From assembly GCA_014804695.1 (NCBI GenBank), contig JAAUZJ010000017.1, positions 108,114 to 172,113 of the forward strand: a stretch of DNA of 64,000 bases. The letters are read 5' to 3'. The translations under genes were made by a program, and so were the position numbers. This stretch comes from Lachnospiraceae bacterium (lineage in GTDB: Bacteria; Bacillota; Clostridia; Lachnospirales; Lachnospiraceae). The notes under the pieces were generated by a model. The model was not told the DNA's origin and did not search any database. It saw only the letters and a list, made by a program, of their open reading frames with translations. Shown piece by piece: positions 54,011 through 62,924 of this stretch. How positions within the stretch are numbered: the first letter of the stretch is position 1; the number at the start of each line of letters is the position of its first letter.

Positions 54011-54679
54011 TTACAATGCGGTATCTGCATTTTTTATAGAAATCAGTGTTCCATAGTGCGGTGCTGACTCTGTAAAACCACCGGAACAAGTAATGAGCAC
54101 TACTTCACCTATCTTTAATGCCCAATCTTCTTCGCCTTCTGGCAATTCAAAGAATACTGCTTCATACGGAATTGCCTCTTCCTCCAGTGTCTTTACACAA
54201 ATAATCGGCACTAATGACTCAACAGTGTGGTCAATGATCATCCCGGTAAAGGTAATGGTATTCTCGTCTGTCACATTAGAAGCTAAAGTGCATAGATACC
54301 ATTCATTATTATATAAAACTGCTATTCCGCCCTCCACTTGTGCATATGGCATTCCCAATTCACGATTAAAATTAGTTTCTCCGTTATTCTCTGGAAAGGT
54401 ATCTGTATATGACTCCGTATATCCAATAATTGCGCTTTCATCAACTTCTGTGGGCATAGGATCGCCCTCCAACAGATAGATAGTGTCATTTACCATAATC
54501 GCTGCCGGATAGTCTGCAACACCTGCTGTTGATATATTTTCCTCGGTATCTGTTTGTCCGGCATTTTCCACCATTTGGCTATTAGCTCCAGTGGGATTTC
54601 CTGAACTGCTTGAATCTCCACACCCTGTTATCAGCAAAACACATACAGTTGCAATAATAAATGCGATTAGTTTTCTCAT
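54011..54679 (-). CDS. Putative lipoprotein, unrecognised
   Basis: 222 residues. Lipoprotein signal with lipobox LLITGC (Cys at about 20), then a Ser/Gly-rich linker. The mature part includes AAIMVNDTIYLLEGDPMPTE and repeats of short beta strands. AAGGAGA upstream. Surface-exposed, function unknown. Confidence 0.75.
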   Translation of the reverse strand: MRKLIAFIIATVCVLLITGCGDSSSSGNPTGANSQMVENAGQTDTEENISTAGVADYPAAIMVNDTIYLLEGDPMPTEVDESAIIGYTESYTDTFPENNGETNFNRELGMPYAQVEGGIAVLYNNEWYLCTLASNVTDENTITFTGMIIDHTVESLVPIICVKTLEEEAIPYEAVFFELPEGEEDWALKIGEVVLITCSGGFTESAPHYGTLISIKNADTAL

Positions 54680-55023
54680 ACTGTCTCCTTACATTGTTGT
54701 TCCAGCATAATTGCTTTCAATCCATATATACGCCTTTTTTGAAGCAATGTTTCAGGCAAATCTCTATTAACAGTATAGAAGCTAAACCAGTAAAGAAAAC
54801 CTTTATCGTTGAACGGAATAAATTTGTATGTCCGCTGCTGTAAATGGCATACTCATTATCTTTCTGCACCATTCAATAGCTTCTGCAATTCCTCCGTACT
54901 TAACGGAGAGCTGCCATCCATGCAGTTCACGATAGCTATATTTAATTTCCTTATACTTCGTCTGTCATATATTGCAGAAATCATTTTTAATAATGTCCCT
55001 TCAATGGAAATTTATCAAACTTG
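54680..55023. other. 344-bp region with possible gene remnants
   Basis: No intact gene. On the minus strand a 42-residue ORF (54984-54856) begins MISAIYDRRSIRK, the way nitroreductases begin, then loses resemblance. An overlapping frame reads ELHGWQLSVKYGGIAEAIEW without a start. Perhaps a decayed gene; weak. Confidence 0.3.
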
Positions 55024-56019
55024 TCAAAAGGTAACATTAAAACCCGTATTTATAATATTACTATTAGACATATCTTTTAATTGTCCGTTTTCAAATCCAA
55101 TACTCAAATACATATCATCAATACTGTTTACATCTGTTGCGGTCATTTGTTTTATATATTCCTCAAAAATATCGTATGCTGCCCCCTTAAACTCTGATGG
55201 AACTTTGGACGATTCCTTAATACTTTTCTTGAAGACATCTAAAATATTATTTCCATTCCCGTCTATAAGACCGTCTTTCGTTTGAGTAAAATTCCGAATA
55301 TCCAAGTCGGTGTATTCCCTTAACAAACTTGCCGCCCTGTATTTTGCCAATACATTTTTATCTATATTTGTACTTCCAATACTGTTTAGAATATGAAAAA
55401 ATAATTCTTTTGAATTTCCATTTTCATTTAGTAAAGTTTCCATTAGTGACATGATAGATTTATCAGCATTTCCTTCAACAGTAAGTTGATATGTATATGG
55501 ATTGATAATGAAAGTAAAACTGTTGTTTCCAAAAAAGGTCTGACTGATTCCGTTATTTGTAAAAATATTATTGATTTGATTATTCACACATTGACGATTA
55601 TAGCTTTTTTTCTCACTGTCTGTTTCTGCATGAACCGCTCCGTTCAGTCGAGGATCATTCATATTACCGCAATATCCAAATGCACTCATACTAAGTTCAT
55701 TTTGATACATTGCGTTGCGTTCAGCAACAGTATATTTTCCATAATACTCTGCCGAACTATATTTTTGAGCTATGGCATTTTGCAACTCCTCATAGCTTGA
55801 GTACTTCGAACGGTTAACCACTCCTAAATCATAATAAATATCTTCTAATTTAACATACGCCTTATATAACTCGCTGTCTTTATTGCTATTATTTCCCTCA
55901 ATTCTATCCTCAACGCTTTCATATCTCTCTGCCCATCCTGCTTTTACAGGATCAGATGTCGTATATCTTCCTTTGACATTGTAATAATTATAATAATGCG
56001 ACCTTACTTCAATTTCCAT
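55024..56019 (-). CDS. Hypothetical protein, possibly DUF4885-like
   Basis: 331 residues, AGGGAG upstream. No signal peptide or membrane helix. Starts MEIEVRSHYYNYYNVKGRYT, with ERYESVEDRIEGNNSNKDSE and a C-terminal SIDDMYLSIGFENGQLKDMS. The overall pattern recalls DUF4885-type Firmicutes proteins, but this is uncertain. First of a minus-strand group of lineage proteins at 55-59 kb. Confidence 0.65.
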   Translation of the reverse strand: MEIEVRSHYYNYYNVKGRYTTSDPVKAGWAERYESVEDRIEGNNSNKDSELYKAYVKLEDIYYDLGVVNRSKYSSYEELQNAIAQKYSSAEYYGKYTVAERNAMYQNELSMSAFGYCGNMNDPRLNGAVHAETDSEKKSYNRQCVNNQINNIFTNNGISQTFFGNNSFTFIINPYTYQLTVEGNADKSIMSLMETLLNENGNSKELFFHILNSIGSTNIDKNVLAKYRAASLLREYTDLDIRNFTQTKDGLIDGNGNNILDVFKKSIKESSKVPSEFKGAAYDIFEEYIKQMTATDVNSIDDMYLSIGFENGQLKDMSNSNIINTGFNVTF

Positions 56020-56297
56020 TGTTACACTCCCTTGAAACCTATTATATCTCTAACAGCCTTTACACTTCTGTTATTTCTCACATATTGAAAAGCGTACTGC
56101 ATTCACACATTTATATAAAACGCAGTACACCCTCCAAATTATTTACTCTTTTACTCTATTGCCTTATCCCATTTTACTTCTTTATCTACTCTATCAATTC
56201 TTCTATGCTGTCTGCCTGAACCATCACTTTTATTATCGGAAATCTGCCCTATCCATCCTCTGTACCTTATCGATAATGTGCGTCCGTGTTGATTTCT

Positions 56298-56696
56298 CTA
56301 TATCGAATATCTTGGATCTCTGATAAAGGTAGTAAAAAGATGCGCTATGCTCTTCTCAATCCTGTCTTTGTCACTGCTGCTTTCAAAGGCCAGTAAGCCG
56401 TCAATATCCACGCCTATATAATTTGCTATTGCTTCCGGCGGCAATTTAAAGTATTGTGTGAGACTTTCAAGTTGTGTCCTGTAATACTTGTCATTGTCCG
56501 GCTTTTCACAGCAAATCAGCAGCAAGAATTCTACGAGGTAATTCTCTTTATCCTTATCTTGTAATCTGTAGTTTTCATCACTGTATAACTGCCGCAATTC
56601 GTCTTCCGGTATTTGGGTTGCTACGCTGATAGAAGCAAAGTTAAATCCCCATTCCACATATTGTTTTAACAATTCTTGTAAAGAGTATATTTGCAT
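56298..56696 (-). CDS. Hypothetical HTH-like protein
   Basis: 132 residues from ATG at 56696 (GGAGG, 5 bp spacing). Helical. FASISVATQIPEDELRQLY looks like an HTH and LPPEAIANYIGVDIDGLLAF like a second one. Could be a regulator. It follows the 319-residue gene by 26 bp. Confidence 0.6.
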   Translation of the reverse strand: MQIYSLQELLKQYVEWGFNFASISVATQIPEDELRQLYSDENYRLQDKDKENYLVEFLLLICCEKPDNDKYYRTQLESLTQYFKLPPEAIANYIGVDIDGLLAFESSSDKDRIEKSIAHLFTTFIRDPRYSI

Positions 56697-56722
56697 AAAA
56701 ACCTCCAATCTTCAAACATTGT

Positions 56723-57682
56723 TTAGATAAGCAAATTCCAGTATTGTCTTGCATTTTCAATAGAAAATGAGTTCCACCTACTAACATATTGAAGCAGACT
56801 TTTATCTTTGCTGTTTCCAGAAGCAAGAGCGTTTAAGGTATCCTGCATCATCGTTATAGAATCGTCCACAGATTTTTCGCCGCTTACAAGCATCTTTAAA
56901 TGCTCCCTCCAACTTTTCGTTGCATTGGTAATATCGGATTCTTTGAGCTTCACTTTTCCGGATTTTTGGATGGCTTTTTCCTCTTCATCCATTGGCTCCG
57001 CCCTCATAAAAGCCGTCCAGTCATAAATCGTAGCCAGGCGTTCATTCATAATTTCACGTGATGAACGATATCCCTCCAGAATCTTCGCATTATGCTCGTA
57101 GTACTGGTCAATCAGATTACTGAAGCTTTCCCTCATATCCTCAGGCAAAAATTTTTCAGAAAACTGTCTCAGTGCGGCTGTTGACGATTCCAATTCAAAT
57201 CTGGCAGCATATGATGACAATTGTTTGGAATCAGGCACTTCCTCTTTCACGTTACCGCAGACACTGTTCATGCCGTAAGTAATTCCAGCCAGAATACGTT
57301 CAACCTGAAAAACTTCGTCATCACTCATATTATCGTAAAATCCCATTTTCGATAATTCGTCGCTGATAATGCCAAATTGCGTCCCAATCCGGTTAAATGC
57401 GTTTTCCGGATTTAAAAAACTGTATTCCTGGCGTATGCGTTCCTCTTCAGCTTTCTGCGCTTCTTTTCGTTCCCTAACGCCGTTCAAAAATTCAACAGAC
57501 TCCGGTGAAATTGTTACAGTGACACCTTTCAGTGTTTCCTTTAATGCTTCTGCGGCGTCATTATCGGCCTGCCGCTCTTCCAGTGTGTAAAGATCAGAAA
57601 AAGTCTGAAGATTCTTTTGTATCATTCGATTATCATAGACACCGCCCGACATTGCCACATCATAATTTATTTCAGTTCCCAT
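56723..57682 (-). CDS. Lineage-specific hypothetical protein (paralogue of the broken gene upstream)
   Basis: 319 residues from ATG at 57682 (TAGGAGG, 7 bp spacing). Begins MGTEINYDVAMSGGVYDNRM; GVTVTISPESVEFLNGVRER near 60 is followed by a coiled coil (KEAQKAEEERIRQEY). The C-terminus is helical and ends RQYWNLLI. Same layout as the disrupted gene at 57709-58435. No signal peptide. Function unknown. Confidence 0.65.
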   Translation of the reverse strand: MGTEINYDVAMSGGVYDNRMIQKNLQTFSDLYTLEERQADNDAAEALKETLKGVTVTISPESVEFLNGVRERKEAQKAEEERIRQEYSFLNPENAFNRIGTQFGIISDELSKMGFYDNMSDDEVFQVERILAGITYGMNSVCGNVKEEVPDSKQLSSYAARFELESSTAALRQFSEKFLPEDMRESFSNLIDQYYEHNAKILEGYRSSREIMNERLATIYDWTAFMRAEPMDEEEKAIQKSGKVKLKESDITNATKSWREHLKMLVSGEKSVDDSITMMQDTLNALASGNSKDKSLLQYVSRWNSFSIENARQYWNLLI

Positions 57683-57708
57683 GTAATTACCTCCTATATT
57701 ACCTGCGA

Positions 57709-58435
57709 TTAAAACATTGCCGACCAATACTGGAACATTCTGTTAATACTTCCTGCATTATTGGCATTTAACAGATTAAGTACCATGCTATTTTTACTGC
57801 CGTCTGACGCATAATTTACAAGCAAGCTCTGCAGGCTGTCAAAAATATTTCTGGCACTATCATCCTTATTCATCAGTTTATCAAAGAGCGCCTGATAATC
57901 TTCTTTTAGGTCTTTTACCTCCTGCTCCGTATGCTTTACCCTGCCTATCTGCTGATACGCTTTTGTCCGCTCCTACGACCTATGCACATCTGCACTCCCA
58001 CCTGTTGCATTAGGTGCAGGAATATTTGCCATTGCTTCACTATACCAATCAGAGCTGTTTTTGTGGTTTGCAACTATTTTGCTATTATAGTTCTCATATT
58101 CTTTAATCAGTTCTTTAAAAGAATCACGCATCCCCCCTGATACTATCCATACCAGAGGCAATATTTCTCAGCATATCTTCCATTTTCCCTGCCTGTTCAT
58201 CGTCCATGTCATTAAAGAACCCTTTGTCATAAAGGAATTTACTAAACATCAGATATTGCGTCGGTTCATTTTTGCTCAAATCTCCCCTATAATCAAAAGG
58301 ACTCCAGGGGTTTTCCGCCTCAAGCCTTTCCTTCTCTGCCCGCTGCGCTTCTGCTGCAGTCTGGGCCTTGCGGCTATCAGCTTTCTTTTCTCTGACTCCC
58401 GTGTAGTTTGTTAAATTTACATCCATGTAACTCAT
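57709..58435 (-). pseudogene. Broken paralogue of the 319-residue gene: poly-G frameshift plus in-frame stop
   Basis: ATG at 58435 (GAGGG upstream) reads MSYMDVNLTNYTGVREKKAD up to a GGGGGG run near 58130, where the frame shifts; with five G it continues as MRDSFKELIKEYENYNSKIV. An in-frame TAG at 57976-57974 then interrupts, after which the frame is open to TAA at 57709 and ends FQYWSAMF, matching the paralogue's FQYW/RQYW ending. Two lesions argue for a true pseudogene rather than one sequencing error. Confidence 0.75.
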
Positions 58436-58752
58436 ATAAGTTTCCCTCATTGAACTTGTTCTTAAAATCCGTTTTTCATTTCTACGCATATACTGCACTA
58501 TTACTTTAGTTATCGGAAATTTGTACATAAAATCTTATACTTTTATCCCGAGGTACAGATTTTTTCCCCGAAAGACAGTTCAAAAACTTTGGCACAATAT
58601 CTCTCCCTCCCCGCCAACTGTTATGCTTTCAAATAGAAACAGGAAGAACATTTCTGCTCCTCCTGCATTTTGTATCGTCATTTTCACTGTTACATCCAAA
58701 AGAAGTGCATGACCGGATTTTCCCTTTATCATGCATTTCTATTTGCGCCAGG
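58436..58752. other. Intergenic region, no gene seen
   Basis: A hairpin TGCATG ... CATGCA near 58708-58735 could end the small broken gene to its right. No promoter hexamers of note. Confidence 0.4.
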
Positions 58753-58965
58753 CTACGATTTTTGAAACATCCTTCGAATTTCTTCATCCGTTGGATCCTG
58801 TTCCTCATTTAAATATTTCTAAGCTGTATAGTCCCCATATCCTCCACTGTCAAACTGCTCTAAAAATTTTAATGTACCAACTACTCCCAACGCCTCTTTT
58901 AGGGCATTTAAGCCATTGGTCTGTATTTCATTATTACTGATAGTATTACGCCTTGCCATAATCAT
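58753..58965 (-). pseudogene. Small protein gene interrupted by in-frame TAG
   Basis: ATG at 58965 behind AGGAGG gives MIMARRNTISNNEIQTNGLN and LGVVGTLKFLEQFDSGGYGDYTA, then TAG at 58821-58819. The same frame continues KYLNEEQDPTDEEIRRMF to TAG at 58753. The tail reads as a natural continuation, so this is a nonsense-mutated ~70-residue gene. The family (GLxALKExLGVVG...FDSGxGDYT) is a small antitoxin-like or regulatory type; no partner gene is seen. Confidence 0.6.
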
Positions 58966-59030
58966 TGATATAACACCTCCGATAACCATTGTGCTGCCTT
59001 GCATAGACCATACAACATCTGCTTATTGTT

Positions 59031-59603
59031 CTAATACTCAATTATTTCATTGATACATCCATCTGCGCCATAAGAAAAGTGTACGGCCTGGCTCCCGCCA
59101 TATTCTTCCACCATTTTTTCATATTCCTCTTCATTTGACTCCGCTTCCTTCCCGTCTGTCACAGAAGTATAGCGCTCATTCCCCTCCTCATCATACTCTA
59201 CATATACGCCCTTTTTCAGATAAAGTTCTCCGTCCTTTTCGGAAATGGCATATTTCTCTATTCTATGTCCGGATGCAGTAAAAATACCGTCCTTAGAAAA
59301 GGAGATTGGATAGGCCGTTCCATCGCTCATAATAGTTCCAAGATTTATTGCCTCATCCTTTACGTAATAATATACCGTACAATAAATAGCTGCCTGCCTT
59401 TCTATTCCTGCATCATACAACCCATCTGAGGTTACCATAACATAATTTTTATAATCCATATCCAGAAATGCATAAGCATCCTCGTCCCCCAGTTCCGCCA
59501 TCGCTGGTCCATAAGGATTATCTTGCTTGTTATGCCCGCAGGCTGTAAAGCACATTACGATTATCAGCAGTCCGATTATTACTATTTTCTTATTATGATT
59601 CAT
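59031..59603 (-). CDS. Putative lipoprotein, partner of the HTH/membrane regulator
   Basis: 190 residues from ATG at 59603 (AAGGAG upstream), overlapping the regulator gene by 11 bp. Lipoprotein signal with lipobox CFTACG; the mature part contains DGTAYPISFSKDGIFTASGH and an acidic region. Co-translated with the HTH protein, suggesting a linked function. Family unknown. Confidence 0.75.
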   Translation of the reverse strand: MNHNKKIVIIGLLIIVMCFTACGHNKQDNPYGPAMAELGDEDAYAFLDMDYKNYVMVTSDGLYDAGIERQAAIYCTVYYYVKDEAINLGTIMSDGTAYPISFSKDGIFTASGHRIEKYAISEKDGELYLKKGVYVEYDEEGNERYTSVTDGKEAESNEEEYEKMVEEYGGSQAVHFSYGADGCINEIIEY

Positions 59604-60114
59604 CTCTCTTTTTCTCCTTCCACTTTTCAATCACATAAGCCATACTCAAAATAACTCCGATTGCAATTAACAAAATTGCAGGAGCCGTAAGCCTTCCATA
59701 ATTAATAGGAGCGCTTGAATACTGACCGGTTACTATGTACCGGTACAGCATATACTCAATGCTGTAGGTGCTGCTTTGAATCGCCGCAATAAATAATGCG
59801 GCCAATGCTCCAATCATGAGAAAAAACAAACCGCTGATCAATAAAATTGTCTGTTTTTGGTTCCGCTGATTTATTTTTATCATATCCTGCAATGAAATTT
59901 TTTCTTCCTTCACAAACTCTCCCCCTTTCAGTAAATCATCCAAAGAAATCTCAAACAGTTCGCATAAAGCAATCGCACTTTCCAGATCCGGAGATGAAAT
60001 TTCTTTTTCCCATTTTGAAATTGTTTGTCTTGACACATTCATTTTTTCGGCAAGCTCCTCCTGTGTCATTCCTGCCATTTTTCTGATTGTTTTAATTTTT
60101 TCGCCTACGTTCAT
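59593..60114 (-). CDS. Xre-type HTH regulator with two membrane helices
   Basis: 173 residues from ATG at 60114 (AAGGAGG). HTH at 5-60 (EELAEKMNVSRQTISKWEKE), then two membrane helices (TILLISGLFFLMIGALAALF; LTAPAILLIAIGVILSMAYV). A membrane-bound repressor type common in Firmicutes. Upstream are TTGAAA and TATAAG about 15 bp apart and two direct AATGTTAA repeats near 60174-60200, possibly its own operator. Confidence 0.85.
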   Translation of the reverse strand: MNVGEKIKTIRKMAGMTQEELAEKMNVSRQTISKWEKEISSPDLESAIALCELFEISLDDLLKGGEFVKEEKISLQDMIKINQRNQKQTILLISGLFFLMIGALAALFIAAIQSSTYSIEYMLYRYIVTGQYSSAPINYGRLTAPAILLIAIGVILSMAYVIEKWKEKKRDES

Positions 60115-60437
60115 CTTTGACCTCCTTGGGTACACCTTATAAAAAACCGTTGTTTTTTTCAAGCAATTACTTTTAACATTCCTGATAAAAAGCTTAACAT
60201 TGGGGTATTTTCGCATTTTTGTACTCTTATTGTACTACCTGATATAAAGGAATTCATCTGTATTTCAAAATTATACATCATTTACTTTTTATAGAAAAAG
60301 AATATTCTGATATACATATTTTCTCCGAAAGACAGATAAAAGACCGGGAAAGATACTTGACAGCAGAGTTGGATAATCCTAGTATTGTATATGTTGAGCA
60401 GTAAAAAGGTATCGGCAGGAGAAAAAAGGAGCATTAA
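60115..60437. other. Divergent intergenic region: HTH promoter (minus) and traX promoter (plus)
   Basis: Holds the minus-strand promoter-like pair described for the HTH gene and a clear plus-strand promoter at 60357-60385. No gene seen. Confidence 0.5.
60357..60385 (+). promoter_or_regulatory. Sigma-A promoter of the broken traX-like gene
   Basis: TTGACA (60357-60362), a 17-bp spacer, TAGTAT (60380-60385), about 50 bp before ATG at 60438. Confidence 0.6.
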
Positions 60438-61179
60438 ATGTCTATCACTGCGCTGAAAACGCTTTCTCTTATTCTGATGACAATTGACCATATCGGTGCT
60501 TTTATACCGGAAATGCCTATAGCCTTCCGATGGATAGGAAGGCTGTCGGCGCCGGTATTTTTGTTTTGTCTATTATAGGGAATCGAAAAATCTTGCATTT
60601 ATACTGCTTTTTTTCTATGACTTGATTCCAATACTGCCATCCATAAACCGCTATGGCATCGAGATTCTTTTCAGAGCGCTGACGGGATTTGTGGGTGGCT
60701 GGCGGACAAATACAATACTTGTTATTTTGGGGGTAATGCTTTATTATTTGAAAGGTAATAGGAAGAAGTTTGTCATAACTTATTTGACTTTTTCTTATGT
60801 TCCGTCGATTCTGATACAAATAAGCTTTTTTCCTATATTGATGAGAAGATTGGAATATATACTTAAATATATTGTTGAACTACCTGAAATTCCCGAGGTT
60901 ATTTTTTGCAACATACTTAAGGCCTTCATAACCCTATTCCTAGGGTTTGATACTGCTTTCATTGAGGATTATTCATTATTGGCATTATTATATGATAACT
61001 ACCAGTGGATGATGGCAGGAGCGCTTCCGATATTTATGCTATATAATGGAACAAGGGGAAAGGGATATAAATATTTCTACTATTTATATTATATTCTGCA
61101 TATAAACATTGCACTAATAATCACCACTCCGCAACTCATAAGGTTCATAATCGACAGCCAGCTGCTTTTCCAAAGATAG
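60438..61179 (+). pseudogene. TraX-family membrane protein, frameshifted
   Basis: ATG at 60438 behind AAAGGAG reads MSITALKTLSLILMTIDHIG and GRLSAPVFLFCLL, the TraX N-terminus, then TAG near 60576. The next frame is open from just before that point (LAFILLFFYDLIPILPSINR) to TAG at 61179 and holds several membrane helices. Total length is slightly short for TraX, so a frameshift, perhaps with a small internal deletion, inactivated it. TraX-type proteins acetylate pilin in F plasmid but are common chromosomal acyltransferase-like proteins in Firmicutes. Confidence 0.7.
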
Positions 61180-61968
61180 GGAATTATACCACTTAATCCA
61201 TTCCACGGTTTCATCAGATAAATCGGCTACACTATAATACCGTCCGTCATACACAAGCACTTCCGCATTTTCATGTTTGACATAGTTGTAATTCGATTTG
61301 ATATAAACACCAAAGCCCTTATAAGCTTCCCATAATCTGCTTAGCAAAATAACATTTTCATTATCTGCATTTGCATATATCTGTTCTTCTTTCTGGTGGG
61401 TATTACTCCCAAAATCATTATAAGGAATAACATCAAATCCTTCAAATACAGTTGTCCCCACAGGCAGGAAGCCGCTGACATTGGAATCTTCTATTCTTAG
61501 CCCATATGTACTCTCAATCTCATCATAAAGGGCTTTATCTACGTCAAACGGATATTCAGCACTGAACATGGAAACATAGATTGCTCCATTATAATTGACG
61601 AAATCTTTAATGATACTCTCATCAACATATCGGACATAACCAGGATAAAAATCATCGACTGTACCTTTGCGTTTTGCATACTGCTCAACATATATCCATT
61701 CCGGTATTTGTGGATTGATATAGTAAGCACAACCTTCCGCTATACCACCTTCAATCACGCCACCATATTCAAAACCGTCAGGGCACTTCTCAAACGCTAT
61801 TGAATATGAAAATTGTGCCCGCACATAGGTAGTGCCATTCAATACAATGTTGGGAGCCGGGCAATTATCAGAAATATCAGGCTGTTCTTTTCGCATTAAA
61901 AAAAACAACCCTATACAGACAATGCACAAACACGCTGCCGCAAACTTAAAAAACTTTTTTGCATTCAT
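61114..61968 (-). CDS. Membrane-anchored hypothetical protein
   Basis: 284 residues, AAGGACG upstream. N-terminal helix (FFKFAAACLCIVCIGLFFLM), then an extracellular part with VLNGTTYVRAQFSYSIAF and VLVYDGRYYSVADLSDETVE. Overlaps the convergent traX remnant by 66 bp. No family recognised. Confidence 0.7.
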   Translation of the reverse strand: MNAKKFFKFAAACLCIVCIGLFFLMRKEQPDISDNCPAPNIVLNGTTYVRAQFSYSIAFEKCPDGFEYGGVIEGGIAEGCAYYINPQIPEWIYVEQYAKRKGTVDDFYPGYVRYVDESIIKDFVNYNGAIYVSMFSAEYPFDVDKALYDEIESTYGLRIEDSNVSGFLPVGTTVFEGFDVIPYNDFGSNTHQKEEQIYANADNENVILLSRLWEAYKGFGVYIKSNYNYVKHENAEVLVYDGRYYSVADLSDETVEWIKWYNSLSLEKQLAVDYEPYELRSGDY

Positions 61969-62108
61969 ACAATTTTCCGTCCTTACATTAACTTACTCAG
62001 TTCATAAAATAAAATTAACTACGCTCAAAGGATAAATATCTCGTTCCCTGAAAAGTCACATAATACTATATCTAAATCCCATTTTAACAGCCTCCGCTAA
62101 ACTTGAAT

Positions 62109-62768
62109 TTATCTTATTGTCAAACATTTAATTACTTTTTCATATCTTCTAGTCTTTTTATCTATATCCTCTTGTGTCACTCCGTAATACCGATAAATGC
62201 TACGATATATCTTCCTAAATTTTTTCACCATAAATTTAGATCCACCACTGGTAGAAGCTCCAATATAATCGTACTTATATTCCATAATGAACCGCATTTG
62301 GAAGTCTGCTTCTTCCTTCTCAAAAATATGTAAATCAATATCAAATAATTCCAGAGGAATATTTTCAGTAGCCTTTCTCCGAAGTTCTATTTGTTCCATA
62401 AAGTTTTTCATATCTTTTGTATCTTCTCCTTCTAATTCCGGATATGGTGCGAGAGTGCCCAACAATTCCGGCGCATACATCATCATAAACGAAGCTCTAA
62501 TATTCTTGTATTCTGTTTGAAATTCGTCGGAATTTTTATTTATTTCTACAAATCCGTAAACATTTTTAATATAATTTCCCACTTCATCAATGCTATGTGC
62601 TGTTGCTTTAATACTCCTCTCTACCATACTTTTTCTGATGTCATATATACATCTTTGAATTTTCCGCTTTACAGTTTTTGGTTGTTTACTACCAACTAAT
62701 AAAAAATATGATGTAGAGCTATCTGTTTTTTCAGTAACGCTGACATTGCTTGCAACTTTTTCACTCAT
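62109..62768 (-). CDS. Hypothetical protein, unrecognised
   Basis: 219 residues, GGAGG upstream. Soluble, mostly helical. RKIQRCIYDIRKSMVERSIK near 37, FMMMYAPELLGTLAPYPELE near 95, and a basic C-terminus (KKFRKIYRSIYRYYGVTQED). Next to the integrase, so possibly cargo of the right-hand element or the last chromosomal gene. Confidence 0.6.
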   Translation of the reverse strand: MSEKVASNVSVTEKTDSSTSYFLLVGSKQPKTVKRKIQRCIYDIRKSMVERSIKATAHSIDEVGNYIKNVYGFVEINKNSDEFQTEYKNIRASFMMMYAPELLGTLAPYPELEGEDTKDMKNFMEQIELRRKATENIPLELFDIDLHIFEKEEADFQMRFIMEYKYDYIGASTSGGSKFMVKKFRKIYRSIYRYYGVTQEDIDKKTRRYEKVIKCLTIR

Positions 62769-62924
62769 GCGTTCTATCCTCCAAATTCCATTTTATCTAC
62801 TAACTGTCTTAACTTTCCTTTATTTTCAAGGCTTTGCGGTATGCTAAACCTTAATATATGTATCCTTTTCCCTTGTTTTTGCCCTTATGGGCAGGTTACA
62901 AGGGAAAGTTTTTCTTATCCAGTT

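Noticed and set aside
54809..55285. 158-codon plus-strand ORF
   Set aside because: Mostly antisense to the 331-residue gene, hydrophobic by reverse composition, no ribosome binding site.
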